Shown: positions 24,552 through 33,025, counted from the stretch's first letter. The stretch: DNA of 43,337 nucleotides from Burkholderiales bacterium (GCA_020248665.1 JADCHE010000155.1:1-43337); one strand, 5' to 3'. The notes: generated by a model from the letters alone, not told the origin. A program made the numbers and translations.

Positions 24552-26069
24552 ATGATCCGACACCTCGCCCGCGCCGCTGCCGCGCTCCTCGCCGCCTGCG
24601 CCGCCCTGCTCGCAGCGCCCGCCTCCGCGCAGGGCACGCCGCCGAACATCCTGGTCATCATGCCCGACGACGTCGGCTACTCGAACGTCGCGATCTACAG
24701 CCACGGGATGATGGTGCCGACGCCGAACATCGACCGCATCGGCCGCGAGGGGCGCCTCTTCACCGACCACTACGCCCACCCGAGCTGCACGCCGGGCCGC
24801 GCCGCGTTCATCACCGGGCAGATGCCGATCCGCACCGGCCTCACGACGGTCGGCACGCCGGGCTCGCCGGTCGGGCTCGATCCCCGCGACCCGACGCTCG
24901 CGAAGGTGCTCAAGCCGCTCGGCTACGCGACCGGCCAGTTCGGCAAGAACCACCTCGGGGACCGCAACTCGCACCTGCCGACGGTGCACGGCTTCGACGA
25001 GTTCTACGGCAACCTCTACCACCTGAACACCGAGGAGGAGCCCGAGCTGCGGATGTGGCGCAAGGACCCGGGGTTCCAGTCGCGGTACCAGCCGCGCGGC
25101 GTGCTCGACTGCGTGGCCACCGACGTCGACGACCGCACCGACGACCCGCGCTTCGGTCCGATGGGGCGCCAGCGCTGCCGCGACACCGGGCCGCTGACGA
25201 CGGCGCGCATGCCCACCGTCGACGAGGAGTTCCTCGCCCGCACGAAGCAGTTCATCGAACGCTCGGCGAAGGACGGCAAGCCGTTCTTCGCGTGGTTCAA
25301 CCCGAGCCGCATGCACATCTACACGCACCTCAAGCCCGAGTCGCGCCACCTCGCCTCGGACATCTCCTCCGAGTTCGACATCTACGGCAGCGGTCTGATG
25401 GAGCACGACGGCCACGTCGGCCAGCTGCTCAAGCTGCTCGACGACCTGAAGCTCGCCGAGAACACGATCGTCGTCTACACCACCGACAACGGCGCGATGG
25501 TGTCGTGGTGGCCCGACGGCGGCGCCACGCCCTTCCGCGGCGAGAAGGCCACCACCTGGGAGGGCGGCGTGCGCGTGCCGCTGCTGGTGCGCTGGCCGGC
25601 GCGCATCCCGAAGGGCTCTATCTCCAACGGCATCCAGACCCACGAGGACCTGTTCACGACGCTCGCCGCCGCCGCGGGCGCGCGCGACGTCGCCGCGCAG
25701 CTGCGCCGCTCGCACAAGGTCCACATCGACGGCGTCGACAACCTGGCGCACTGGACCGGCGACGCGCCGTCGCGTCGCAACAGCGTCATCTACTACAACG
25801 AGGGCGACCTGACCGCGGTGCGGATCGGTCCGTGGAAGTCGCACATGAAGGTCCGCGACGGCTTCTTCGACTCGCTGCGCCCGAGCGCGCTGGTGTTCAA
25901 CCTGCGGATGGATCCGTACGAGCGGCACGGCGGGCAGAAGGCCGACGACCTGGCGATGCGGCTGGGGATCGCCTGGGGCGGACAGGTCTACGACCTTCTC
26001 GACGAGCACCAGCGATCGCTGGTGGAGTTTCCGCCGCGGCAGAAGGGCGGCTCGCTGAGGGAGCGCTGA
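24552..26069 (+). CDS. Secreted type I arylsulfatase
   Basis: 505 residues. A Sec-type signal peptide (MIRHLARAAAALLAACAALL, cleavage after ASAQ) directs it to the periplasm. Asp39/Asp40 (MPDD) bind calcium, and Cys79 in CTPGR (79-83) is the residue converted to formylglycine in type I sulfatases; LGYATGQFGKNHLGD near residue 126 supplies the Lys/His pair, and VVYTTDNGAMVSWWPDGG near residue 311 the D-N metal ligands. It hydrolyses sulfate esters, releasing sulfate. The activating formylglycine-generating enzyme is not encoded in the window. It is likely co-transcribed with the porin. Confidence 0.9.
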   Translation: MIRHLARAAAALLAACAALLAAPASAQGTPPNILVIMPDDVGYSNVAIYSHGMMVPTPNIDRIGREGRLFTDHYAHPSCTPGRAAFITGQMPIRTGLTTVGTPGSPVGLDPRDPTLAKVLKPLGYATGQFGKNHLGDRNSHLPTVHGFDEFYGNLYHLNTEEEPELRMWRKDPGFQSRYQPRGVLDCVATDVDDRTDDPRFGPMGRQRCRDTGPLTTARMPTVDEEFLARTKQFIERSAKDGKPFFAWFNPSRMHIYTHLKPESRHLASDISSEFDIYGSGLMEHDGHVGQLLKLLDDLKLAENTIVVYTTDNGAMVSWWPDGGATPFRGEKATTWEGGVRVPLLVRWPARIPKGSISNGIQTHEDLFTTLAAAAGARDVAAQLRRSHKVHIDGVDNLAHWTGDAPSRRNSVIYYNEGDLTAVRIGPWKSHMKVRDGFFDSLRPSALVFNLRMDPYERHGGQKADDLAMRLGIAWGGQVYDLLDEHQRSLVEFPPRQKGGSLRER

Positions 26070-26091
26070 CGGCGCGGCCGCGCGCCGCCCG

Positions 26092-27711
26092 CTAGAGCAG
26101 GTCCTCGGGCGCGAGCACCGCGTAGACCCGCTGCAGGAAGCGCCTCCACGCGCTCGCGCCCGGCTCGGTGTCGAGGCGGCGCACCACGCCCGACGGCTCG
26201 GCCTCCTCCCACGCGATGCGGCCCTCGTGCATCACGACGCGCCACGCGCTCTGCGGCGCGGCGTTGCGGTCGAAGATCGCGGCGACGTCGGCGGCGAGCG
26301 CCTCGCTGCGGACCAGCGCGCCGACCTCGGTGTTGACCTTGACCGAGCGCGGGTCCAGGTTCAGCGATCCGACGAACACGGTGCCGCGGTCGATCACGAA
26401 GGACTTCTCGTGCAGCGCCGCGCGCGAGCTGCCGCCCAGCGCGTCTCGGATCCGGACCTTGCCGTCGCGGCCCGGCCCGCTCGGCTTGAGCTCGTACAGC
26501 GACACGCCCGCCTCGAGCAGCGCGCGGCGGTAGTTCGAGTAGCCGGCCTGCGCGGGCAGCACGTCGTTCGAGGTCAGCGAGTTGGTCAGCACCCGGACCG
26601 AGACGCCCTCGCGCACCAGCGCGCCGAGCGTCGCGACGCCTTGGGCGCCGGGCACGAAGTACGGCGCGACGATGCGCAGTTCGCGCGAGGGACGGGGCGC
26701 CAGCGCGCCGAACTGGCCGGCGAGCAGCAGCCGCCGGTCCTGCGCGCGCAGCGCCGGGTCGTTTGGGTCGCGGCGCAGCTTCTCCGGGTCGTCGACCAGC
26801 AGGCGCGCTTCGCCGAAGCGCCAGTCGAGGTCGCCGCAGCGCAGCCGCTCGAGCAGCGGCGCGCCCGCCAGGGCCTTCGCGTACGGCGAGCCCTCGACGC
26901 GCGTCTCGTGCGCGGCGAACCACTCGCGCAGCGCAGCCCGCTGCGCCGCGTCGCCCGCGACGCGGCGGAACGCCTCCAGCGGCACCGCGAACTCGCTGTT
27001 CCAGTAGCGGTCGAAGCTGGCCGAGGTCTCGGCGACGATCGGCCCCGCCGCGAGCAGGTCGAGGTCGTGGTAGTCGAGGTCCTCGCGCGCCTCGAAGTAC
27101 TCGTCGCCGAGGTTGCGTCCGCCGACGATCGCGACGGCGTTGTCCGCGATCCACGCCTTGTTGTGCATCCGGCGGTTGATCCGCGAGAAGTCGCCGATCA
27201 CCTCGAACCAGCGGCGCAGCGTCCAGTAGGAGCGGTTCGCGGTCGGGTTGAAGACCCGCACCTCGATCGACGGGTGCGCGTCGAGCTGCGCGAGCGCCGC
27301 GTCGGCGTCGGCCAGCGTCCAGTCGTCGATCAGCAGCCGCACCCGCACGCCGCGCTCGGCGGCACCGAACACCCGGCCCAGCAGCAGCAGGCCGGAGGTG
27401 TCGCCGTGGACGATGTAGTACTGCAGGTCCAGGGTGCGCTCGGCCTGCTCGGCGAGCGCCGCGCGCGCGATGAACGCGTCGAGCCCGCGCTCGAGCGGCA
27501 GGAAGCCGGAGACGCCCGGCCGGGCGTCGAGCCTGGCCGCGATCGTCGCGTGCAGTCCGGTGGCCGTGCCGGGGTCGATCGCCGACGACGGCGTGCGCGG
27601 GACCGCGGCGAGGTCGATCGACGCGCAGCCGGCCGTCCCGAGCGCGACCGCGACGAGGGCGACGGCGACGGCGAGCCGCGCGGACAGGGCACGGATGCGG
27701 CGGCGGATCAT
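26092..27711 (-). CDS. Phospholipase D-family lipoprotein
   Basis: 539 residues. The N-terminus has a basic start, a hydrophobic stretch and the lipobox LGTAGCA with Cys29, so it is a lipoprotein. Both HKD motifs are complete: H183-N-K185-x4-D190 (MHNKAWIAD) with GGRN after, and H434-E-K436-x4-D441 (LHEKSFVID) with GSLN after. This architecture matches cardiolipin-synthase/phosphatidyltransferase-like proteins of the envelope, but the lipid substrate is not determined. The ATG overlaps the stop of the DUF3047 remnant (ATGA), so its translation is coupled to that frame. Confidence 0.85.
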   Translation of the reverse strand: MIRRRIRALSARLAVAVALVAVALGTAGCASIDLAAVPRTPSSAIDPGTATGLHATIAARLDARPGVSGFLPLERGLDAFIARAALAEQAERTLDLQYYIVHGDTSGLLLLGRVFGAAERGVRVRLLIDDWTLADADAALAQLDAHPSIEVRVFNPTANRSYWTLRRWFEVIGDFSRINRRMHNKAWIADNAVAIVGGRNLGDEYFEAREDLDYHDLDLLAAGPIVAETSASFDRYWNSEFAVPLEAFRRVAGDAAQRAALREWFAAHETRVEGSPYAKALAGAPLLERLRCGDLDWRFGEARLLVDDPEKLRRDPNDPALRAQDRRLLLAGQFGALAPRPSRELRIVAPYFVPGAQGVATLGALVREGVSVRVLTNSLTSNDVLPAQAGYSNYRRALLEAGVSLYELKPSGPGRDGKVRIRDALGGSSRAALHEKSFVIDRGTVFVGSLNLDPRSVKVNTEVGALVRSEALAADVAAIFDRNAAPQSAWRVVMHEGRIAWEEAEPSGVVRRLDTEPGASAWRRFLQRVYAVLAPEDLL

Positions 27712-28328
27712 GCGGTGGCGGTCGGGGGAGCCTGACCATCACTGTAATCGCGTTGCGCCGGACCGGGCCGCCCGCGACGACCCGCACACGGCACGCGCCG
27801 CCCCGCTGCCGCGACAGCTCGGCCGTGGCCCGGGTCGGTCGCGAAGGCGACGTCGCCGTAGCGCGCGAGCGCTTCGGTGCCGGTGTTGTCGCTGTCGGTC
27901 ATCACGCCCCAGGCGAAAAAGCGCCCGGGCGCCTCGCCGAACGCGTCGCGGAAGTCGAGCCGCAGGTCGCGCGAGAGCGGCTGCCAGCGGCCGAGCGCAC
28001 CGGCGGCCGGCGACGCGACGAGCATCATCACGCGGCTCGAGTGCGGGTTCGGCACGATCGTGCCCACCGGGGCCGCGTCCGAGGCGACGTACATCAGCGT
28101 CGCGTACGGCATCTCCCGCCCGGACAGCGAGCGCGCCAGCTTCATCGCGGTCCGGTCGGTCCACGCGAGCTTCGAGCGATCGCCGTCGAACGCGAAGAGC
28201 AGGCGCGCGGCCGAGTCCTCGCGGGCGGCCACCGCGTTGTCCGCACCGGGCGGCGCGGCGAGCACCTTCCAGCGCCACGACACCACCGGTGCATGGCGCG
28301 TGTCGACCGGGTGGGCGCGCATCACCAT
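27708..28328 (-). pseudogene. DUF3047 protein, 5'-truncated
   Basis: 206 residues from an ATG at 28328, two bases after the LysR stop. The frame begins MVMRAHPVDTRHAPVVSWRWKV and continues with the core FDGDRSKLAWTDRTAMKLARSL, MPYATLMYVASDAAPVGTIVPN and FFAWGVMTDSDNTGTEALARYG, all typical of DUF3047. Family members normally carry a signal peptide and about 80-100 further residues before this point; here those are replaced by the LysR gene. About 45 C-terminal residues after GDVAF are Arg/Ala-rich and not family-like. The frame is still open and its stop overlaps the PLD-family start, so it may serve to couple translation even if the protein is inactive. Confidence 0.65.
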
Positions 28329-28330
28329 GC

Positions 28331-29245
28331 TCACCGAGCCCGCTTCACCCCGTACGGCGTCTGCCGCGCCGCCTCGCTGATCGCGAGCACCGCCGGGTGC
28401 GAGAGGCGCCGCTCGACCGAGATCGCGAACGCCTGCTCGCGGACCGCGTCGGTGTGGCCGATCGCCTTCACGCCGAGGGTCCTGCAGATGTAGTCGGCCA
28501 CCAGCTCCGGCGCCGAGAACAGGCCCACGCCCTGCTCGGCGAAGGCCTTCAGCAGCGCGGTGTCGTCGAACTCGGCGACGATGCGCGGCTGCACGCCCTG
28601 CGACTCGAACCAGCGCAGCAGCCGCGGCCGCACGCCCGCCCCTTCTCCGTGCAGCAGCCACGGCGCATCGTGCAGGCACTGCGGGAACGGCCCGCGCAGC
28701 CGCCTGGCGAGCGAGGGCGCGGCGAGCACCGCGATGCCGCAGTCGATCAGCAGGTGGTTGAAGGCGCGCACGCTGACGCTCGCGTCCATCGGCCGGTCGG
28801 ACAGGACCATGTCGAGCCGGTGCACCGCGAGTTCGCCGAGCAGGTCGTGCAGCCGGCCCTCGTGGCACAGCAGCTTCGGCGGGTCGGGGATCGACAGCGC
28901 GGGCTGCAGCATCGAGAACGCGACCGAGCGGCCCAGCACGTTCGACACGCCGACGCGGAACACCGACGGATGCTCGCCCGGGCGCGCGCGCAGCGCCTCG
29001 AGCAGCTCGTCGCCCGCGGTGAACGCGCGGTCCGCGTACTCGAACACCGTGCGCCCGGTGTCGGTCAGCTCGATGCCGCGCCCCGAACGCCGCAGCAGCC
29101 GCGCGCCGAGCTGCTCCTCGAGCAGCCGCAGCTGGCCGCTGATCGACTGCGCCGTCACGTGCAGCTTCTCGGCCGCCCGGCCGACGCCGCCGGTCTTCGC
29201 GACGGTCCAGAAGTAGTGGAGGTGCTTGTAGTTGAGGCTCGCCAT
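28331..29245 (-). CDS. LysR family regulator, NhaR-like
   Basis: 304 residues from an ATG at 29245 (MASLNYKHLHYFWTVAKTGG); upstream in-frame codons do not resemble the family. The helix-turn-helix lies at about residues 5-62, including GRAAEKLHVTAQSISGQLRLLEEQL. Along its length it parallels E. coli NhaR: HKLDM-type VHRLDMVLSDRPMD, RPRLLRWFESQGVQPRIVAEFDDTALLKAF near residue 195, and LSHPAVLAISEAAR near the end. No NhaA antiporter is nearby, so it is more likely to control the divergent TRAP operon. A dyad with LysR-box geometry lies 14-30 bases upstream of its ATG. Confidence 0.88.
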   Translation of the reverse strand: MASLNYKHLHYFWTVAKTGGVGRAAEKLHVTAQSISGQLRLLEEQLGARLLRRSGRGIELTDTGRTVFEYADRAFTAGDELLEALRARPGEHPSVFRVGVSNVLGRSVAFSMLQPALSIPDPPKLLCHEGRLHDLLGELAVHRLDMVLSDRPMDASVSVRAFNHLLIDCGIAVLAAPSLARRLRGPFPQCLHDAPWLLHGEGAGVRPRLLRWFESQGVQPRIVAEFDDTALLKAFAEQGVGLFSAPELVADYICRTLGVKAIGHTDAVREQAFAISVERRLSHPAVLAISEAARQTPYGVKRAR

Positions 29246-29258
29246 GACCTGGAGCTTA

Positions 29259-29275
29259 CTTCGGGAAAACCGAAG
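29259..29275. promoter_or_regulatory. LysR-type box (T-N11-A dyad)
   Basis: CTTCGG-GAAAA-CCGAAG is a perfect dyad; the inner T-N11-A spans 29261-29273, the classical LysR-type geometry. Its centre is about 76 bases before the expected start of the divergent TRAP 2 transcript and 22 bases before the LysR ATG, which suits activation of the TRAP operon and autorepression. Confidence 0.55.
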
Positions 29276-29307
29276 AGTGGCCCCCGAACATTCGAGCGAT
29301 GGGGGAT

Positions 29308-29336
29308 TTGTCCAAGTCACAGAATCGTCATACGTC
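29308..29336 (+). promoter_or_regulatory. Predicted sigma-70 promoter of TRAP operon 2
   Basis: TTGTCC (29308-29313) and TACGTC (29331-29336) are separated by 17 bases. This is one of few stretches in the window with both hexamers. The start would fall near 29343, with a leader of about 73 bases before the binding-protein ATG. Confidence 0.45.
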
Positions 29337-29415
29337 GACAGAACCGACGGGTGTCGCATTCCGCGTCGCCGCCGGCCCCACCCTCCCCTCGACGACCGAA
29401 CCAGGAGACCCGTTC

Positions 29416-30504
29416 ATGGCCCGCCGTTCCTTCCTCAAGAATGCCGCGATCGGTGCCGGCGCCGGCACGATCCTCGCCGCGCCCGCGATCGTCAAGGCGC
29501 AACCGACCATCCGCTGGCGCTGCTCGTCGGGGTTCCCGAAGGCGCTCGACACCATCTTCGGCGCGGCCGAGGACTGTGCGAAGCGCGTCTCGGAAGCCAC
29601 CGGCGGCAAGTTCCAGATCACCGTCGCGGCCGCCGGCGAGATCGTCCCGATGCCGCAGGCCGCCGACGCGGTCGCCGCCGGCACGGTCGAGTGCTCGCAC
29701 ACCGCCGCGTTCTACTACGTCGGCAAGGATCCGACCTGGGCGCTGGGCACCTGCGTGCCGTTCGGCATGAACTTCCGCCAGATGAACGCGTGGTGGAAGG
29801 AAGGGGGCGGCGAGAAGCTGTTCAACGACTGGCTCGCGCCGCAGGGCATGCGCTACCTCCTCGGGGGCAACACCGGCGCCCAGATGGGCGGCTGGTTCCG
29901 CAAGGAGATCACCAGCCTCGAGGACGTCAAGGGCCTGAAGATGCGGATCCCGGGCCTCGGCGGCCGGCTGTGGGCGGCGATGGGCGCGGTGCCCCAGCAG
30001 ATCCCCGGCGGCGAGATCTACGCGGCCCTCGAGAAGGGCACGATCGACGCGACCGAGTGGGTCGGCCCGTACGACGACGAGAAGCTCGGCTTCAACAAGG
30101 TCGCCAAGTTCTACTACTACCCGGGCTTCTGGGAAGGCGGCGCGTCGCTCGGCTGGCTGATCAACAGCAAGGCCTGGGACGCGCTGCCGGCCGAGTACAA
30201 GCAGATCCTGACCGCGGCCTCGCACGAGTCGAACAACGCGATGATGGCCCGGTACGACGCGCGCAACGCGCCGGCGCTTCGCCGCCTGATCGCCGGCGGC
30301 ACGCAGATCAAGCCGTTCTCCCGCCCGGTGATGGAAGGCTTCTACAAGGCCGCCCAGGACATGTACCGCGAGATCGGTTCGGGCAACGCGAACTTCAAGC
30401 GGATGCACGACTCGTACGCGGCCTTCCAGCGCGAATCGGTCAGCTGGATGCGGGTGACCGAGAACACCTTCGACGACTTCATGGCCGCGATGCTGCGCAC
30501 CTGA
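29416..30504 (+). CDS. TRAP transporter 2, TakP-like 2-oxoacid-binding protein
   Basis: 362 residues from an ATG preceded by AGGAGA. The signal ARRSFLKNAAIGAGAGTILA has a canonical Tat motif (RRSFLK), with cleavage before or after IVKAQ. The mature protein follows Rhodobacter TakP block by block: WRCSSGFPKALDTIFGAAED, GWFRKEITSLEDVKGLKMRI (Arg contacts the carboxylate), GGEIYAALEKGTIDATEWVG, PYDDEKLGFNKVAKFYYYPG and FWEGGASLGWLINSKAW. TakP binds pyruvate, 2-oxobutyrate and similar 2-oxoacids with a cation, so those are the expected ligands here. It is divergent from the NhaR-like gene and is followed by a strong hairpin. Confidence 0.92.
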   Translation: MARRSFLKNAAIGAGAGTILAAPAIVKAQPTIRWRCSSGFPKALDTIFGAAEDCAKRVSEATGGKFQITVAAAGEIVPMPQAADAVAAGTVECSHTAAFYYVGKDPTWALGTCVPFGMNFRQMNAWWKEGGGEKLFNDWLAPQGMRYLLGGNTGAQMGGWFRKEITSLEDVKGLKMRIPGLGGRLWAAMGAVPQQIPGGEIYAALEKGTIDATEWVGPYDDEKLGFNKVAKFYYYPGFWEGGASLGWLINSKAWDALPAEYKQILTAASHESNNAMMARYDARNAPALRRLIAGGTQIKPFSRPVMEGFYKAAQDMYREIGSGNANFKRMHDSYAAFQRESVSWMRVTENTFDDFMAAMLRT

Positions 30505-30511
30505 AGCCGGT

Positions 30512-30541
30512 GTGCCGCGGCGGCGACGCCCGCCGCGGCAC
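30512..30541 (+). other. Intercistronic stem-loop after the TakP-like gene
   Basis: GTGCCGCGGCGG and CCGCCGCGGCAC are perfectly complementary 12-base arms around a six-base loop (CGACGC), eight bases after the stop. No T-run follows, so it is more likely to stabilise the upstream message or attenuate than to terminate fully. It would give more binding protein than permease, the usual need in TRAP operons. Confidence 0.65.
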
Positions 30542-30612
30542 GCGACCTCCGATCCCCTCCTCTGTCGATACCTGAAGGGCCGGTGCCAGCCGGTGCCCGC
30601 CGCGGAGATCTC

Positions 30613-31227
30613 GTGAACGCCCTGCTCGGCCTGTCCCGCGTCATCGACGCGGTCAGCGAACGGATCGGCCGGTTCGTCTACTGGCTGCTGCTCGCCGCGG
30701 TGCTCGTCAGCACCGTCAATGCCATCGTCCGCAAGGCGTTCTCGGTGGGCTCCAACGCGTATCTCGAGACCCAGTGGTACCTCTTCGCGACGATGTTCAT
30801 GCTCGGCGCGGGTTACGTGTTGCTGCACGACCAGCACGTCCGCATCGACGTGCTCGCGGGCAGGTGGTCCAAGAAGACGCGAGCCTGGATCGAAGTGGTC
30901 GGGCTGGGCGCGGTCCTGATCCCGCTGTGCCTGGTCATCGCGTGGATGTCGTTGCCCTCGGTGATGATGGCCTACACCTCGGGCGAGGTGTCCGCGAACC
31001 CCGGCGGACTGATCCGCTGGCCGCTGTACGTGCTGGTGCCGATCGGCATGTGCCTGCTCGCGCTGCAGGCGCTGTCGGAACTGATCAAGGAGATCGCGTT
31101 CCTCTCGGGCCGCGGCGAGGATCCGCACGCGGTGCACGAGCCGACCCCGGAGGAGATCCTCCTCGAGGAGATGCGCAGGGAAGCGCAGGCGCAGGCAGCC
31201 GCCGCGACGCCGGGAGCCCGGTCATGA
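30613..31227 (+). CDS. TRAP transporter 2, small permease subunit (DctQ-like)
   Basis: 204 residues from a GTG at 30613 with GGAG five bases before it; another in-frame GTG at 30583 has no such site. Four hydrophobic helices are visible (about residues 18-42, 52-72, 92-115, 133-155) with the DctQ features VNAIVRKAF after helix 1 and HDQHVRIDVLAGRWSKKTR after helix 2. The cytoplasmic C-terminus is Glu-rich (EPTPEEILLEEMRREAQAQ). Its stop overlaps the dctM-like ATG (ATGA at 31224). Confidence 0.9.
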   Translation: MNALLGLSRVIDAVSERIGRFVYWLLLAAVLVSTVNAIVRKAFSVGSNAYLETQWYLFATMFMLGAGYVLLHDQHVRIDVLAGRWSKKTRAWIEVVGLGAVLIPLCLVIAWMSLPSVMMAYTSGEVSANPGGLIRWPLYVLVPIGMCLLALQALSELIKEIAFLSGRGEDPHAVHEPTPEEILLEEMRREAQAQAAAATPGARS

Positions 31228-32930
31228 CCGCCTGGCTCGCCGCGAACATCGCCCCGGTGATGTTCGCCTCCCTGCTGCTGTTCCTGCTGACCGGCTTCCC
31301 GGTCGCGTTCGGGCTGGCCGCCACCGGCATCGTGTTCGGCTTCGTCGCCGTCGAGATGGGGCTCGCGCCCGCGCAGTTCTTCAACGCGCTGCCGCTGCGC
31401 CTGTACGGGATCATGTCGAACGACACGCTGCTCGCGATCCCGTTCTTCACCTTCATGGGCCTGATCCTAGAGCGCAGCCGAATGGCCGAGGACCTGCTCG
31501 AGACGATCGGCCAGGTGTTCGGCCCGATGCGCGGCGGGCTCGCGATCGCGGTCGTGCTCGTCGGCGCGATGCTCGCGGCCACCACCGGCGTGGTCGCCGC
31601 GTCGGTGATCGCGATGGGCCTGATCTCGCTGCCGATCATGCTGCGCTACGGCTACAACCGACCGCTGGCGGCCGGGGTGATCACCGCCTCGGGCACGCTC
31701 GCGCAGATCATCCCGCCGTCGCTGGTGCTGATCGTCATCGCCGACCAGCTCGGCCGCTCGGTCGGCGACATGTACCGCGCCGCGTTCATCCCGGCGTTCG
31801 GCCTGGTCGCGATCTACGCGGTCGCGGTGATGGCGATCGCGGTGGTGCGCCCGAAGTGGGTGCCGGCGCTGCCGATCGAGGCGCGCCTGTTCCGCGAGGC
31901 GAGCGGCTCGTCGGGCTACGCGTCGCTGTCGGTGCTGACCGGCCTGTCGGTGCTGGCCGGCGCCGTCCTCTTCGCGTACTACCCCGAGCTCCTGAAGGCC
32001 CTCGGCAGCACCTCCGAGTACGCGCCGCCGACCGACGAGCGCGTCGTGATGGCGCTGATGGTCACGATCGCGTTCGCGCTGGTCGTCGCGCTGATCGACA
32101 GGGGCTTGGGCTTCAACCGCCTGTCGCAGCTCGCCCGCCGCGTGACCTTCGTGCTGATCCCGCCGCTGCTGCTGGTGTTCCTGGTGCTCGGCACCATCTT
32201 CCTCGGCATCGCCACGCCGACCGAGGGCGGCGCGATGGGCGCGGCGGGCGCGCTGATCCTCGCCGTGCTGCGCAAGCGGCTCGACTTCAAGCTGCTCAAA
32301 CAGGCGCTCGACTCCTCGGCCCGGCTGTCGATCTTCGTGGTGTTCGTGCTGATCGGCTCGACGGTGTTCTCGCTCACCTTCCAGGCGATCGACGGTCCGC
32401 ATTGGGTCGAGGCGCTGTTCACGTCGCTGCCCGGCGGCCAGCTCGGCTTCCTGCTGTTCGTGAACGCGCTGATCTTCCTGCTCGGCTGCTTCCTCGACTT
32501 CTTCGAGATCGCGTTCATCCTGCTTCCGCTCCTGGCGCCGGTCGCTGAGAAGCTCGGCGTCGACCTGATCTACTTCGGCGTGATGATCGGCCTGGTGCTG
32601 CAGACCTCGTTCCTGACGCCGCCGTTCGGCTTCGCGCTGTTCTACCTGCGCAGCGTGGCGCCCAAGGACGCCTACGTCGACACCGTGACGAAAGCGAACG
32701 TCGCGCCGCTGTCCACGGTCGACATCTACAAGGGCTCGCTCGCGTTCGTCGCGCTGCAGGTCGCGATGGTCGCCGCGGTGATGATCGAACCGAAGATCAT
32801 CATGGCCGGCCTCGGCGAGCAGAAGGTGCTCGACGTCGAGAACGTGAACATCAACATCACCGCCCCCGACGAGGAGGAGGAGCCGCCTCCGGCCCTCGGC
32901 GGGGCGGCGCCCACGGACAAGAAGGACTGA
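31224..32930 (+). CDS. TRAP transporter 2, large permease subunit (DctM-like, extended form)
   Basis: 568 residues, about 130 longer than TRAP 1's large subunit. N-terminal blocks FLLTGFPVAFGLAATGIVFG, TLLAIPFFTFMGLILERS and TASGTLAQIIPPSLVLIVIA are family signatures, as are LGTIFLGIATPTEGGAMGAAG and MIGLVLQTSFLTPPFGFALF. The extra length is a loop with two further hydrophobic segments (about residues 235-330) and an acidic C-terminal tail (DEEEEPPPALGG ... TDKKD). This long form is usual for TakP-type systems. The stop is 24 bases before a strong terminator. Confidence 0.92.
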   Translation: MTAWLAANIAPVMFASLLLFLLTGFPVAFGLAATGIVFGFVAVEMGLAPAQFFNALPLRLYGIMSNDTLLAIPFFTFMGLILERSRMAEDLLETIGQVFGPMRGGLAIAVVLVGAMLAATTGVVAASVIAMGLISLPIMLRYGYNRPLAAGVITASGTLAQIIPPSLVLIVIADQLGRSVGDMYRAAFIPAFGLVAIYAVAVMAIAVVRPKWVPALPIEARLFREASGSSGYASLSVLTGLSVLAGAVLFAYYPELLKALGSTSEYAPPTDERVVMALMVTIAFALVVALIDRGLGFNRLSQLARRVTFVLIPPLLLVFLVLGTIFLGIATPTEGGAMGAAGALILAVLRKRLDFKLLKQALDSSARLSIFVVFVLIGSTVFSLTFQAIDGPHWVEALFTSLPGGQLGFLLFVNALIFLLGCFLDFFEIAFILLPLLAPVAEKLGVDLIYFGVMIGLVLQTSFLTPPFGFALFYLRSVAPKDAYVDTVTKANVAPLSTVDIYKGSLAFVALQVAMVAAVMIEPKIIMAGLGEQKVLDVENVNINITAPDEEEEPPPALGGAAPTDKKD

Positions 32931-32954
32931 GTTTCTCGGTGGTGGTGGGACGAG

Positions 32955-32990
32955 ACGCCCGGCGGTGCGGGGGCACCGTCGGGCGTTCTC
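32955..32990 (+). terminator. Intrinsic terminator of TRAP operon 2
   Basis: Arms 32955-32967 (ACGCCCGGCGGTG) and 32974-32986 (CACCGTCGGGCGT) pair along 13 positions with a single G-U pair, around a six-base loop of mostly G, followed by TTCTCTT. It is the clearest terminator in the window. Confidence 0.75.
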
Positions 32991-33025
32991 TTCCGTCCCC
33001 CACGACCCGGCCGCGGAGCCTCGGC

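Noticed and set aside
26070-26091. GGCGCGGCCGCGCGCC hairpin between sulfatase and PLD-family genes as terminator
   Set aside because: Short, pure GC without a T-run; equivalent self-complementary strings are common by chance at this base composition.
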